A model generated the notes under the pieces. The model was given only the letters and a program-made list of their open reading frames with translations. It did no database searches and was not told the origin of the DNA. From Apium graveolens (lineage: Eukaryota; Streptophyta; Magnoliopsida; Apiales; Apiaceae), in NCBI RefSeq assembly GCF_009905375.1, contig NC_133653.1, positions 61,383,956-61,447,955 on the forward strand: a stretch of DNA of 64,000 nucleotides, written 5' to 3'. Below are positions 9,535-21,071 of the stretch, piece by piece. Positions within the stretch are counted from its first letter, which is position 1. Each line of letters opens with the position of its first letter. The position numbers were made by a program, and so were the translations under genes.

Positions 9535-12500
9535 TGTAATAACCCCCAAAATTTTGAACTTTTTGTAACCCTTGTGAATAGTGTTTTAGCTGAATGAGAA
9601 AACTTTTCATGCCACACTATGTAGGGGTTCTGATATGGATATTCTGAGATTTTATTAGTACTTTATATGGGATATAAGTGTATGTAAAGATCGTCAGAAT
9701 CAAAATCCGAATACTTTGATTTTCCCGGAAATCCAATAGATACGGAAAGAATTGAGTATAAGGTAACAGGATAAAAGGATTTAAATTAAAGGATTATAAT
9801 AGAGGATCATAAAAAGGAATATAATGTATTGAGAAAGGTTAAGGGAACCTAAGTAATAAGATCCCGGGTATGATCCTTCAAACGATAAACGAAAACGAAA
9901 GTTAAGCGAACTGTATAACAGATCAGCGGTCATTAGGCAAACAATTAGGAAGTTAATCAAAGGGATTAGAGAGGATGATGTCACCCAACCAATGAGAAGG
10001 GGACAAGGAGGGGAGGATGACATCATGAGGATGACACAAGCATGACATGGGAAGGAAGGAGGTGTGGTTGAATGAGAACCACACAAATTCAAGGGCAACA
10101 AGGTAATTGACTAAATCAAACACAAAAACAAATCAACCAAGCCAAACAAAATCATTCTTCATCAAAATCAAAAAGAACCAAGGCATTGTTCATCCTTGCT
10201 CTCGGCTTTTTAGCTTTTTAAAGGGCAATAATTTCAAAATCAAAGATCCAAGCATCCTAAATTGGTAAGATAATTCCCTAATCATCTTTATGCTTAGTTA
10301 GGGCTATATCATGAGTTTAAGCCATTAATTCCTTATCAATCTTCTTCATTTAATCAAAGAAGAAGACAATGAATAGTTTTTTCAAGTTTTTAACTTGAAA
10401 TTTTTCTTGTTTTCCTTGAAGATCCAAGCATTCTTAAGACTTCTCAAAGCTTCTTAAGGCTTCCTAGCTCCCCCCACCACTTCAAGGAAGGTATATTATC
10501 TCCAAACCCTAGATTCCTATGTATTATAAGATAATTTTGATTAGTAGGGTGATATTGTAGCTTGTTTTTGTGATTAGAGTTTGGGATTTGAAATGGTAGT
10601 GAAATGGAATGGTAAATGTTGTTGTTTTGATTAAAAGAACTTAAGTATAGTTAAAGTTAAGCTTAGGCATAAGTATGAATGTTAAAATTGAATTGGTTGG
10701 GGTTGTTATGATGTGATAAGGATGGATGTTGGTTGTATGTTAGATTTGAGGTTGAATTGGGATGGTTTTGAATGGTTTAAAATTGGGAAATCGCGTAAAC
10801 ATAGCCGTCGTAACGTCCGATTTTCTTTAGACTGTTTTTGTGCATAACATTAGGACCCGATAACCCCCTGCTAGATTATTACCATTGCCATGTCTAGATA
10901 GCTCATGTTACGAGCTTCGTTTTGATATGTAGTTCGTTCGATTCCGATGCACGGTTTAGGAGAAACGACCGTTTCAAGTAACGGCATTTCGCGAACGAAA
11001 CTTTTCCCCTCGCCTTACTTTGAAACATAGGTTAAAGACCAAAAAGGGTTAATTAATGTATGAAACATTTATGGTAAGTGTGTTAGGCAGTTGGTAAGAC
11101 ACTCGTGAAGGAATCGCCTTAAAACTCGTAAAGGTTAAATTATTAAAAATGGTGGAGCCGAGGGTACTCGAGTGACTTAAGAGAATCAGTAAGCGCAAAA
11201 CAAGCGTTAGAGTCTAAGTTAGTTAAAGTATAGATTTACAAGTGACTTTGGTTTAATTCCAACTTACTTGTTGTTTATAGGTTACCAGACTCGTCCCGAG
11301 CCATTCGTAACCCCCAGTCGCTCAAGCAAGTTTTCTACCCGTTATACTGTTGTTGTGATGTATATATGTACTTGCATTATCTTGCGAAAGATGCATGTTG
11401 GTTAATTAGCAAATGTTGCAATATATTGAAGCATGCTGCTATGATATATATATATATATATATATATATGCATGCCTGTTTCGTATTCTTGCTATATATA
11501 TCTGTTGATTCAGTTGATAATACCTATGCTAGAGGATAGCAGTAACTTGCATATACCCTTAGTATAGGGACCCAAAAGGTGGAAATATTTTCTAAACCGG
11601 GAGTCGAGGATCCCGAGTAGATTTTGTATATATGTATATATATACATATATATTTATATATATATGGTTATAGTTTTCAAAACTATTAATCGAATAAGGT
11701 TTATTCGATAACTTTATTTTATTTAATGAATATTATTATGAATATTCATTCGAGGGCTTATGACTTCTTTATTTTATTTAATGAATATTATTATGAATAT
11801 TCATTCGAGGGCTTATGACTTCTTTATTTTATTAAATGAATATTATTTGAATATTCATTCGAGGGCTTATGACTCTTTTATATTATTATTGGATATTACT
11901 TGGATATTCATTTGAGGATGTATGACTCCTTTATTTTATGAATATTATTTATAATATTCATTCGAGGTATTATGACTCCGCTTATTAATGCAATATATTC
12001 TTTATTTTATTAAAGAATAAGGTGTCAATAATCAAACTTATTTTCGATTATTCAAATAAAGATAGTACTTTCGTATAAGTATATCTTTGGTTATTTAATA
12101 CTCGTTTCAAGTATAAGTTTTAATACTTCTACTTCAATTATTTTTATAAAGATTATTCTTTATGGGAATATTATTTAAATAATATTATTCAAGCATTTTC
12201 TAAATATACTGGGGACTGATTTACTTCATTAAATCAGCTTTACTCCAAACATTCTTAAAAATGTTTTCGAGTCTTCAAAATGAATTTAAAAAGGGTAGAG
12301 CGGATCCCAAAACTTATTTTCAAATTCAAGATCTTCCATTTTAAGGGGACTTGAATACTCGCTCAAAAATCTAAGGGATCCGGCTCTATGGTGTATTTTA
12401 TATTCGCAACAAGGTTGCAGTTTTGGTAAATGAATTGATTACTTACCCAACGTTCGGGAAGTAAGTCCATCTATTGAGTCGGCATAAGCAACATGGGCTC

Positions 12501-13760
12501 AGTGGGCGTCCATGATAGTGTAAGTGGCTCAGTGGGAGTCCATCAAATGCATAAGTGGCTGAGTGGCAGTCCAGCATAAGGTCTTATTGCGACCAGGGTG
12601 ATGACCAGTGGGGAATTCGTCCATCTACTAGTAGAAAAGGTTACTTATGGGTATCTTTGCCTGATCAGCAAGATATCTGGTTTATGCCAAATTCTTTTCC
12701 TTTCCAAATTTATTGGATATTGTAATTCTGTTCATACTTTACATGACAGAGGTTTTCAGGAAATTGTATGAAGAAGATGTATATGTGGATATATATATAT
12801 ATATATCAGAACGTAATGAAGTATATCATGACTTCATTTCCTTTAATAGAATTTCAAAGATTTAATCTATTCAAATCTTGTCTTGTAGTCTCATCTATGT
12901 GATGAACTGTTGAAAACTCTTTATACTTTGAACAGTGGTAGTTCAAGTAGCTTTATAAATGATATAAGTGTAGTGAAGCATTTGGTAACTTCATCTTTTA
13001 AACTTATATCTAGTTAATAATTGTCTTATGAATGGCAAAGATTTTCAGAAAAACGTTGAGACAAGGTTAGATATATGAGATCACCTTGCAACGATATTTT
13101 TTATACAGTTATACACTGGGACTTTGTGTGTATTATGCATGGAAGAGGACTTCCAAGATTTTGAAAAGTATATATGTATATATATAGAATATTTTGCGAC
13201 TTCATCGCATTAAGATATCAAACTTGGTTCATTTCTTTTGACCAAGACTTTCATGAGTACTATGAGAAGGCTCATATACTATTAATCATTATACATATTA
13301 TTTTGGTGGGCTTGCTGCTCACCCTTGCTTTCTTCTTTCATCACACAACAACAGATAGAAAGGATGAACAGGACCAAGCTCCCGATTCGCAAGCGATTAG
13401 GAGACGTTCCGCAGTTTTCTAGAAGCATTGATGCCGCCGTAGCTGAGGTAGGAACTACCAATAGGCTAGGCTTTCAACTTCTAATGTACCAGATTTATGT
13501 ATAATTATGAATTGTAATAATGACAAAGAAATGTAAATTTATTCAGAAAACCTTTTAAGGTGTATTGGCAGATAATTGTGGAATAAAATGACTTGTGGTT
13601 ATTTTTGGATGTTCATCTCTGAGATTAAAACGTGTGGTGTGTGTGTTTATTGTGGGGTCACAGTACAGAGTAGTTAAGTAATTATTAAGATTGGGTGTTA
13701 TTAAGGGAAATGGAACTCGTGACAACCCGGATCCCCGACCCCGAATTTGGGGGTGTTACA
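9535..13760 (+). mobile_element. Complete solo LTR, 4,226 bp, gypsy-type (A2)
   Basis: It starts TGTAATAACCCCC and ends GGGGGTGTTACA, imperfect inverted ends with canonical TG...CA, and is flanked by ACAGC on both sides. No PBS, PPT or gag-pol sequence is present, so it is a solo LTR left by LTR-LTR recombination. It contains a tandem array (11726-11990), several (TA)n tracts (near 11441-11470 and 11625-11660) and no credible gene. The left half (9535-11309) has no counterpart in the window; the right half matches 1-2526. It interrupts copia B between the TATA-like box of the third ORF and its ATG, so it is younger than B. Confidence 0.92.
11726..11990 (+). repeat. ~54-bp tandem repeat array in solo LTR A2
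   Basis: About five diverged units of the same 54-55-bp repeat as at 394-770, each with GAATATT...AATATTC arms and a 'cgagggcttatgact' core. The first three are most alike. Confidence 0.85.
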
Positions 13761-13765
13761 ACAGC
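13761..13765. repeat. Target-site duplication ACAGC, right
   Basis: Second copy of the 5-bp duplication flanking the solo LTR; copia B sequence resumes here. Confidence 0.9.
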
Positions 13766-13806
13766 TGAATTTGAGAATGATAAAAGAAAATGATTAGAAT
13801 GAAATA

Positions 13807-13818
13807 AGCTTTTATACT
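13807..13818 (-). promoter_or_regulatory. Internal TATA-like box before the third ORF of B
   Basis: On the minus strand the sequence is AGTATAAAAGC. Removing the solo LTR puts it about 107 nt before the ATG at 9468, with a pyrimidine-rich leader (ctctctcaagcaag and ctctttctcttcaagc) between them. A cluster of eight ATCCGTCG motifs lies about 100-340 bp upstream. Promoter function is inferred from sequence only. Confidence 0.45.
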
Positions 13819-13923
13819 TTGCTAAAAAACAACGGATAAAAATAATAAAGAGAAGTAAATTCCCTAATAGAAATTGCCTAAATTAGCCGTTTTTAAAAAT
13901 AAACTGTAAAAATTCCACTCATT

Positions 13924-14144
13924 ATCCGTCGTGTAATGCTTACAAACTGTAAGTATACTCGATGGATAATGTTCAGGGAATTAACGGTTAAGATTTAGAC
14001 ACTTCGACGGATGAGGATAAACTGTTATCCAACGAGTTTTAAAAGATTCCAGAAAAATAATTGATTTTTATTTGCACATTGTATATCGACGGATGACTTA
14101 TATCGACGGATGACTTAACTCGATGGATAATGGTCATCCGTCGA
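13924..14144. promoter_or_regulatory. ATCCGTCG motif cluster upstream of the internal TATA box
   Basis: Eight copies or near-copies at about 13924, 13959, 14004, 14025, 14086, 14103, 14120 and 14134, in both orientations. Two are a direct 17-bp repeat, TATATCGACGGATGACT. The cluster is in non-coding sequence between the RNase H stop (14239) and the internal TATA-like box, mirroring the arrangement in the LTR. Confidence 0.65.
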
Positions 14145-14238
14145 GATGTAAATTTTGACTTAGTCAAAATTTCATTCATGACTAAAAATCAGTTAAATTT
14201 CTGGCTACTTTTCAACTTGCAAAATAACTCAGATAGAT

Positions 14239-16896
14239 TCAAGAGTAATTAAGCATACCTAACTCACTTACCAACCTAGAAAAGGTGGATTCATCCAGTG
14301 GCCTGGTAAATTTGTCTGCAAGTTGCTTCTCACTTGGAACAAAATGTAACTCTACAGTACCATTCATTTCATGTTCCCTTATGAAATGGTACTTGATGTC
14401 TATGTGCTTTGTCCTTGAATGTTGCACTGGATTTTCAGTGATGGCAATTGCACTTGTGTTATCACAGAAAATAGGAATCCTCTCAACTTGCAGACCATAG
14501 TCTAGCAATTAATTTTTCATCCATAAAATCTGTGCACAGCAACTGCCAGCAGCAATATATTCAGCTTCAGCTGTAGAAGTAGAAACTGAATTTTGCTTTT
14601 TACTGAACCAGGACACAAGCTTGTTTCCTAGAAATTGACAAGTTCCTGTTATGCTATTTCTGTCAATTCTATAACCTGCATAGTCTGCATCTGAATAACC
14701 AGTTAGATCAAAACCAGAATCTCTAGGATACCAAATGCCAAGTTTTGGTGTTCCCTTAAGATATCTGAAAATTCTCTTAATAGCTATTAAGTGAGACTCT
14801 CTAGGATCAGCCTGAAATCTAGCACATAAACATGTAGCAAACATTATATCTGGCCTACTAGCTGTAAAGTACATAAGTGAGCCAATCGTGCCTCTATAGC
14901 TTGAAATATCCACAGACCTTTTAGTAGTGTTTAGTTCAAGCTTAGTTGCAGTGGCCATGGGAGTTTTTGCAGATGTGCAATCCATTAGATCAAACTTCTT
15001 TAAAAGATCAAAAATATATTTAGTTTGACTCATGAATATTCCATCACAAACTTGCTTAACTTGTAAACCAAGAAAGTAAGTTAGTTCTCCCATCATACTC
15101 ATTTCATACTTACTTTGCATCAGTTTGGCAAACTTTTTACAAAGTTTCTCATCTGTAGAGACAAAGATAATATCATCTACATAAATTTGAACAAGTATGC
15201 TAGAGCCATTAACATTTCTGAAAAATAAAGTTTTATCTACAGTACCTCTTGTGAAGTGATTTTCCAAAAGGAACTTTGATAAAGTGTCATACCAGGCTCT
15301 AGGTGCTTGCTTCAGTCCATAAAGTGCTTTCAGTAGATAATAGACATACTCTGGAAAATTTGGATCTTCAAAGCCAGGAGGTTGACTAACATACACTTCT
15401 TCCTCCAAATCTCTATTCAGAAAGGCACTTTTGACATCCATTTGATAGACCTTGAAATTGGCATGGGCTGCATAAGCTAAGAAGATTCTGATGGCTTCAA
15501 GTCTGGCAACAGGAGCAAATGTTTCATCACAATCTATTCCTTCTTGCTGGCAATAGCCTTTAGCAACCAATCTGGCTTTGTTCCTTACTATTATGCCATT
15601 TTCATCCATCTTGTTTCTGAATACCCATTTGGTGTCTATTGGATTCTTTCCTTTAGGCTTGGGTACCAGCTTCCAAACTTTATTCCTTTCAAATTGGTTT
15701 AGCTCCTCCTGCATAGCTAAAATCCAATCAGGATCCAGCATAGCTTCTTCTACCTTCTTTGGTTCTTCCTTTGAGAGAAAGCTACTATATAGACATTCTT
15801 CCTGAGTTGCTCTTCTTGTTTGAACTCTAGAAGACACATCACCAATAATTAGTTCAAAGGGGTGATCTTTTGTCCATTTCCTTGGTTGAGGTAGATTGGC
15901 TCGAGATGAAGAGACCTCAATATTGTCTTGATGTGTGATTGAGTTTTGATTGCTAGAAACTCCCCCTGAGTTTGTGGATCCTTGATTTGTGAAAGGGGTA
16001 CTTTCTATAGGTGACCTTCCTTGATTTTCTGCTCCTTTAGATAACCCGACGGATGGTGAATTTTGAGTATCGACGGATGAGGCAGGTTGTCTTCCGACGG
16101 ATAACACAGATTGCCTTCTGACGGATGAAGCATTATGTAACTCGACGGATGTTGAGTTATGTGCTTCATTGGTGGTAGATTTGTCTGCATTATCCTTAGA
16201 CACTATTTCTTGATCACTCTCATCATCACTGACCATCTCAACATTGTCGAATTTGAGGCTCTCATGGTAATCTCCATCTTTTAGTCCTTCAATCTTTTTA
16301 TCATCAAACACAACTTGTATAGATTCAACAACAATGTTGGTTCTTAGATTGTAGACTCTATATGCTTTACCAACAGCATATCCAACAAAAATTCCTTCAT
16401 CTGCTTTAGCATCAAACTTCCCATTTTGATCAGTTTGATTTCTCAGAATATAGCATTTATAGCCAAAGACATGAAGAAAGTTTAGAGTTGGCTTCTTGTT
16501 CTTGAACAATTGATAAGGTGTCATGCATCTTGCTTGATTAATCAGAGAGATGTTTTGAGTGTAGCATGCAGTGTTTACAGCTTCAGCCCAGAAATATGTT
16601 GGTAATTTTGATTCTTCAAGCATTGTCCTTGCAGCTTCAATAAGAGATCTATTCTTTCTTTCCACTACTCCATTCTGTTGTGGAGTCCTTGCTGCTAAAA
16701 ACTCATGTAAGATCCTATTTTCCTCACAAAATGCTCTCATGACATAGTTCTTGAACTCAGTTCCATTGTCACTCCTGATTCTTCTAACTTTGAAATCAGG
16801 ATGATTGTTAACTTGCCTTATGTGATTGATGATAATTTCACTAGCCTCATCTTTAGACTTTAGGAAATATGTCCAAGAGAACTTTGAGAAATCATC
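14239..16896 (-). pseudogene. Copia B pol: integrase C-terminal part, reverse transcriptase, RNase H
   Basis: One frame runs from about 16896 to 14239 with a single stop (TAA at 14509-14511, where CAA would give MKNQLLDYG). Going down the strand there are the integrase core end (SDNGTEFKN, then [12 protein letters not shown]), a variable acidic linker (about 16020-16260), RT with [15 protein letters not shown] and YVDDI (near 15170-15185), and RNase H ([21 protein letters not shown], then the HFIREH end). Motifs and order are those of Ty1/copia, SIRE/Maximus-like. RT catalytic aspartates are intact. The start is set by the frameshift near 16899-16908, which separates it from the first integrase part. 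Confidence 0.92.
16047..16151. repeat. ATCCGTCG motif cluster in the integrase-RT linker of B
   Basis: Five copies at about 16047, 16070, 16094, 16119 and 16142. On the minus strand they read as SSVG/SSVD/SVGRQ-type peptide, a different frame from the YPSD reading in gag. The linker is the least conserved part of pol. Confidence 0.8.
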
Positions 16897-17573
16897 ATTA
16901 CTAGGTAAAATCGTTTTTTTGAAATTGACAGTACATTGACTGGTCCAAACAAATCCATGTGAAGGAGTTGCAGAGGCTCTTCAATTGCTGAATCAAGTTT
17001 CTTCCTGAATGATGCTTTGATCTGCTTCCCTTTTTGGCAGGCATCACACAGTCCATCCTTTGTAAACTCCACTAGAGGAATGCCTCTAACTAGCTCTTTC
17101 TTTACCAGCTCATTCATGGTCTTGAAGTTTAAATTTGATAGCTTCTGGTGTCATAGCCAACTTTCATCTTGACTTGCTTTACTGAGAAGACAAGTTAAAG
17201 ATTCTGCTTTAGTTGAGTTGAAGTCAGCTAGATACATATTTCTTCTTCTCACACCAGTGAGAACCACTTTGTTGTTTTCATTGTTAGTCACAACACAGGC
17301 TTCTTTGTTGAAGGTTACTGAGTTGCCTTTGTCACAAAGCTGGCTGATACTCAACAGATTGTGTTTGAGACCATCCACTAAGGCAACTTCTTCAATGATG
17401 ACATTGTCCTTTGAAATCAAGCCATATCCCACAGTATAACCTTTGCTGTCATCTCCAAAAGTAATACTTGGGCTAGCTCTCTCCTTAAATTCTGTGAGCA
17501 GGGTAGAATAACCAGTCATGTGTCTTGAACAACCACTATCCAAGTACCAAAGATTCTTTCTGTTTCCCTGCAC
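16860..17573 (-). pseudogene. Copia B protease, GAG-pre-integrase and first integrase part
   Basis: The frame begins just inside GNRKNLWYLDSGCSRHMTG, whose DSG is the active site of the copia aspartic protease. A GAG-pre-integrase segment follows, with the zinc-binding CDACQKGKQ and then [11 protein letters not shown], which carries the first integrase aspartate. A TGA at 17151-17153 stands where TGG is expected (SWLWHQKL). At about 16899-16908 a small indel shifts the frame, after which the integrase continues in the frame of the 14239-16896 feature. Protease residues are intact, but the stop and frameshift make a full Pol impossible from this copy. Confidence 0.9.
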
Positions 17574-17587
17574 ATATCAAAATCAAA

Positions 17588-19984
17588 TCAAGTTGATTTT
17601 GGTACCCAAGTTTCCTTGGGTCCTGCCTTGTTAGCTTTCTTCTTCTGTTTCTTAGGCCTTATCTCATTTGACTTAGGAATTTCAGATTCTTCCTTAGTCA
17701 ATTGGGTTGTGCCTTTGAAACCACTAAATGCAACAGAATTATCATGCATGTTATGGCTAACAGGAAATGGCATGCTTGGTGCAAATATGTTATTCCAGTA
17801 AGGCATGCTAAATGGCATTTGAGGCATATTGTATGCAGCATAATATGGATTAGGTGCAAATGGCATATTAGCAAACTGTGCACTCATGTTCTGTGTAGGC
17901 ATAACATTAACAGGGATGGGAGGCATGGCATTCATGTTAGGAAATTGAGGTTGACCAGACATGGGAGTAGGCATGGCAGATTTGCAATTAACAAACAAAT
18001 GATTTACACTACCACACTTGACACAGATCTTTCTAGGAGCATATTTATCAGGTGTGTAGTTATTGTGTTTGTTAGTCCCTACTTTACCATTCCTATTGTT
18101 TTTCTTTTTAGTCTCTATCACCTCTATTTCCTCAAGTCTGTCACTTAACTGTTTGACAGTCATGTGACCAACATTAGCCTTTTTCCCTTTCTTAGCTTGA
18201 CTTGACTCTCCTGAAACAAAGTTCTTCGAAACAGACCCATACTTATTATTTAGTTTGATTAATTTGGTTTTGCTAATGGGTTTGCTTACAGCCGACGGAT
18301 GAGGATTTTTATCATTCGACGGATAATACTTTTTGTTATCCGACGGATAATCCTCATCATCCATCGAGTCTACATCTGTCAGCAACCCATCTACCAAAAT
18401 AGGTTCTAGTTTCCCCTTATTCTTTTTCCAGGCTTCATCACAAAAAGACTCAATTTCTTGAACCTTGGTGATTTGAGCATGAACATCTCTGGATGTTTTT
18501 CATGCTTTAATCACCTCTTGTTCATGATCGAGCTGCTTCTTCAAAATTTCTTCCTTTTTCAAGGACTTAGTTAATTCCTCCTTGGTAATCCTACACTCAA
18601 TTTTTAGTTTCTCAAACTCAATAAATTGAGACTCAAGCACATTATTCCTCTCACTTAAAAACAAGTTATTTTCTTTGATTTTAGCATTTTCCTTAGTGAG
18701 AGGCTTAAGTGTAACACGCAAATGATACAATTCTGTAGACATGTCATTTATTGCATCATTACACTCAGCTTTAGATAAATGTGCAAGGTTTGTAGTGATT
18801 ACCTGATTGCTTGAGGAACTTGTCTCTGTTTCATCAGACTTGGCCATAAGGGCTAGATTGACATAGCTGACATCTTCATCTTCATCCAAACCATCAGCTG
18901 CCCAGTCATTCTCTTGTGTAATAAAGGCCCTTTCCTTTTGTTTGAGTAGATCAAAGTATTTTTGCTTGTAATCTACAGACTCAAATCTTTTCTGACTGGA
19001 ATCTGACTTTCTACACTCATTTGCAAAATGCCCTGCCAAGCCACATTTGAAACATTTGAATTTTGACTTATCCACCATGTTTCTATTTGGCTTGGCTGCT
19101 CCAAAGTTCTTTTTGAACTTGAGCTTGGCAAATCTTCTTGAAAGGAATGCTAGGTGCTCATCAATGTCCTCCATGTCATCTTGGCTCAATGAATCTTCAT
19201 TTTCTGCAGCTAGCCCCTTACCCTTGCTTTCACAGACCTTTGAAGTTGATTCCACAGCTTCCATCTTCACTTCCTTCTCCTTTTCCAGATCAGCAACTAG
19301 TGCAATGGATCCTCCTTTCTTCTTTCCTCTTTCCATTCTTTCAACCTGCTCTATCTCAAGCTCATAGGTTTTCAGAATGCCATATAGTCTCTCCAAAGCA
19401 AACTCCTTATAATCTTGTGAGTTTCTCAATGAGACTGTCATTGGTTTCCATTCCTTTGGAAGAGATCTGAAAAATTTCAGATTGGAGTCTTTATTCTGAT
19501 AGACTCTTTCATGCAACATAAGAGCATTTAGTAGTTTTTGGAATCTACTAAAAATGTCAGTGAGTGACTCACTTTTTTCATTGTGAAAATGCTCATATTG
19601 CTGAATCAGGAGCTGTATTTTATTTTCTATTACTTGCTCAGTGCCATCACAAATTATCTGTATTGTGTCCCAAACTTCCTTGGCAGTTTTGCAGTTGATG
19701 ATGTTATCAAACATGTCTGCATCAACACCATTGAACATAATGTTCATGGCCTTTTTATCTTTCCTGACTTGTTCAATGTCAGGATCAGACCATTCATGCC
19801 TTGGCTTTGGAACATATGGCTCGTTTCCTGTTGCAGCTCTCATTAGAACATGAGGACCTCTTTCTATGCAGTCCAGATAGGCCTCATCTTGAGAAAGCAT
19901 GTGAAGATGCATCTTTACCTTCCAATGATGGTAATTATCTTTATCAAGAAAATGAATCTTGACTTCAACATCTTTCTTGTTCAT
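17588..19984 (-). pseudogene. Copia B Gag
   Basis: ATG at 19984 lies 47 nt after the PBS. The frame runs to a TGA at 18500-18502 (expected TGG) and then continues in the same frame to 17588, about 800 codons. The N-terminal UBN2-like gag region contains FLDKDNYHHWKVKM and CKTAKEVWDTIQ. Zinc knuckles follow: CFKCGLAGHFANEC near 19014-19055 (about residues 310-323) and CVKCGSVNHLFVNC near 17985-18026. Between them is a Leu/Glu-rich coiled coil (about 18500-18700). Four ATCCGTCG motifs lie near 18292-18368, read as YPSD or HPSA. The terminal stop sits directly before an acceptor-like sequence at the gag/pol boundary. The single nonsense codon is the only lesion I see. Confidence 0.92.
18292..18368. 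repeat. ATCCGTCG motif cluster in B gag
   Basis: Four copies at about 18292, 18316, 18337 and 18359; the one at 18337 is the full palindrome ATCCGACGGAT. They encode YPSDNK, YPSNDK and HPSA on the minus strand, between the coiled coil and the second zinc knuckle. Confidence 0.8.
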
Positions 19985-20031
19985 CTTGCTGAATTGTTTT
20001 GATCTTTAAACTCTTTGTAGATTAAGAGCTT

Positions 20032-20045
20032 GCTCTGATAGCAAT
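20032..20045 (-). other. Primer-binding site of copia B
   Basis: The minus strand reads TTGCTATCAGAGC directly after the LTR end, one mismatch from the plant initiator tRNA-Met complement TGGTATCAGAGC. This fixes the element's direction and the inner LTR boundary. Confidence 0.9.
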
Positions 20046-20427
20046 TGTTAGTCCCTTGACAATGTAGCAAGAATTACAGAAGGGGGGTTGAATGGAATTC
20101 TTGAACCTTTTTCTTGAAATAAAAATGTTCAACTCGATTATTGATATATTTGTTTTGATTAGCACAATGCGGAATATAAACTCAAATGAATCAAAACACA
20201 AGTAATTAAAAACAAGAGTCTTTAAAAATTTTCTGGTGGATTTAAACAATTCCACCAGAGATATATATAATATATCGAGAGGACTCTGTGTGCAGAAAAT
20301 GCTCACAGCTGCTTACAAAATAGAACTTCTGAGAATACAGGAAATGCTAAAGATTAAGCTTACAAAGATTTCTCTGTTTTTGTGTTTCTCAACTATCTCA
20401 GTTATTTTTCTATTTGCTACTCTCTTG

Positions 20428-20438
20428 GTTTATATAAT
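20428..20438 (-). promoter_or_regulatory. TATA box of the copia B LTR
   Basis: The minus strand reads TATTATATAAACC. It is in the middle of the LTR, with U3 motifs on its upstream side (20614-20992) and about 380 bp to the LTR end, a usual plant copia arrangement. Confidence 0.65.
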
Positions 20439-20613
20439 ACCAAGATTACAAAGTCAAAAAGACTGAACAAATATAAAATCTAACAGTCTTAATCTTTGCT
20501 GCTTTTCGTCCTCTATTACCCAGTTAATGGGCTTCCACAATGTGTTTGTATCCAACTCGATGGCTGTGTGTCAGCTTTCACTGTTCAACTGATGTTTGAA
20601 TTCTTGATATGTT

Positions 20614-20992
20614 CATCCATCGACTTTCAGATCATCCGTCGATGACTTAATTGATCATCCGTCGACTGCTATGTTAAACATCCGTTGATAGTCATTTGAT
20701 CATCCGTCGAAGGCTTTGTTAATCATCCGTCGGTAGCTATTTTGGCACTTGACTTCATTTCACTTATATAGAATTACAAGACATTACTTATGTATAATTA
20801 ATCAACCTATTCTGCATATCTAGTTAAAGTCAACATGACTTATATGCTACTACAGATTCTATACAAAGGTGCATACATCACTGTGCTATAAACTTATTAT
20901 TACATAAGCTACTCACTCGATGGATAATAAGTTAATCATCCGTCGGGACTATAATGAGTTATCCGTCGGGACTACAATTCTTATCCGTCGAG
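20614..20992. promoter_or_regulatory. ATCCGTCG motif array in U3 of the B LTR
   Basis: Ten copies or near-copies at about 20614, 20633, 20656, 20679, 20701, 20724, 20918, 20938, 20960 and 20983. Spacing within the two sub-clusters is about 20-23 bp, close to two helical turns. The array is upstream of the LTR TATA box in the transcription direction. Confidence 0.75.
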
Positions 20993-21071
20993 TGCTACAT
21001 TATTTCACTAAGTAAAATCTACTTAGATGTTTTGTTTAAGTGATCATCAAGTACACAACATATTCACAACA

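Larger units (their letters stand above)
20046..21071 (-). mobile_element. 5' LTR of copia B (1,026 bp)
   Basis: In plus-strand sense it starts TGTTAGTCCC and ends CACAACA, so the minus strand starts TGTTGTG and ends CTAACA. The inner end abuts the PBS and the outer end abuts gypsy G1 at AGGTT (21072-21076), the likely target duplication. It contains a TATA box near 20428-20438 and ten ATCCGTCG motifs in U3. The left copy at 2527-3414 shows the same outer junction. Confidence 0.92.

Noticed and set aside
9469..9549. Upstream extension of the third ORF of B (MGVITAVFILFSL...), which could look like a signal peptide
   Set aside because: Its first codons lie inside the inserted solo LTR, so the hydrophobic stretch is created by the insertion; ATG 9468 is the natural start.
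17702..18148. 148-codon plus-strand frame
   Set aside because: It lies antisense to the gag of copia B; rich in Cys, His and Trp as a by-product of the gag codons on the other strand.
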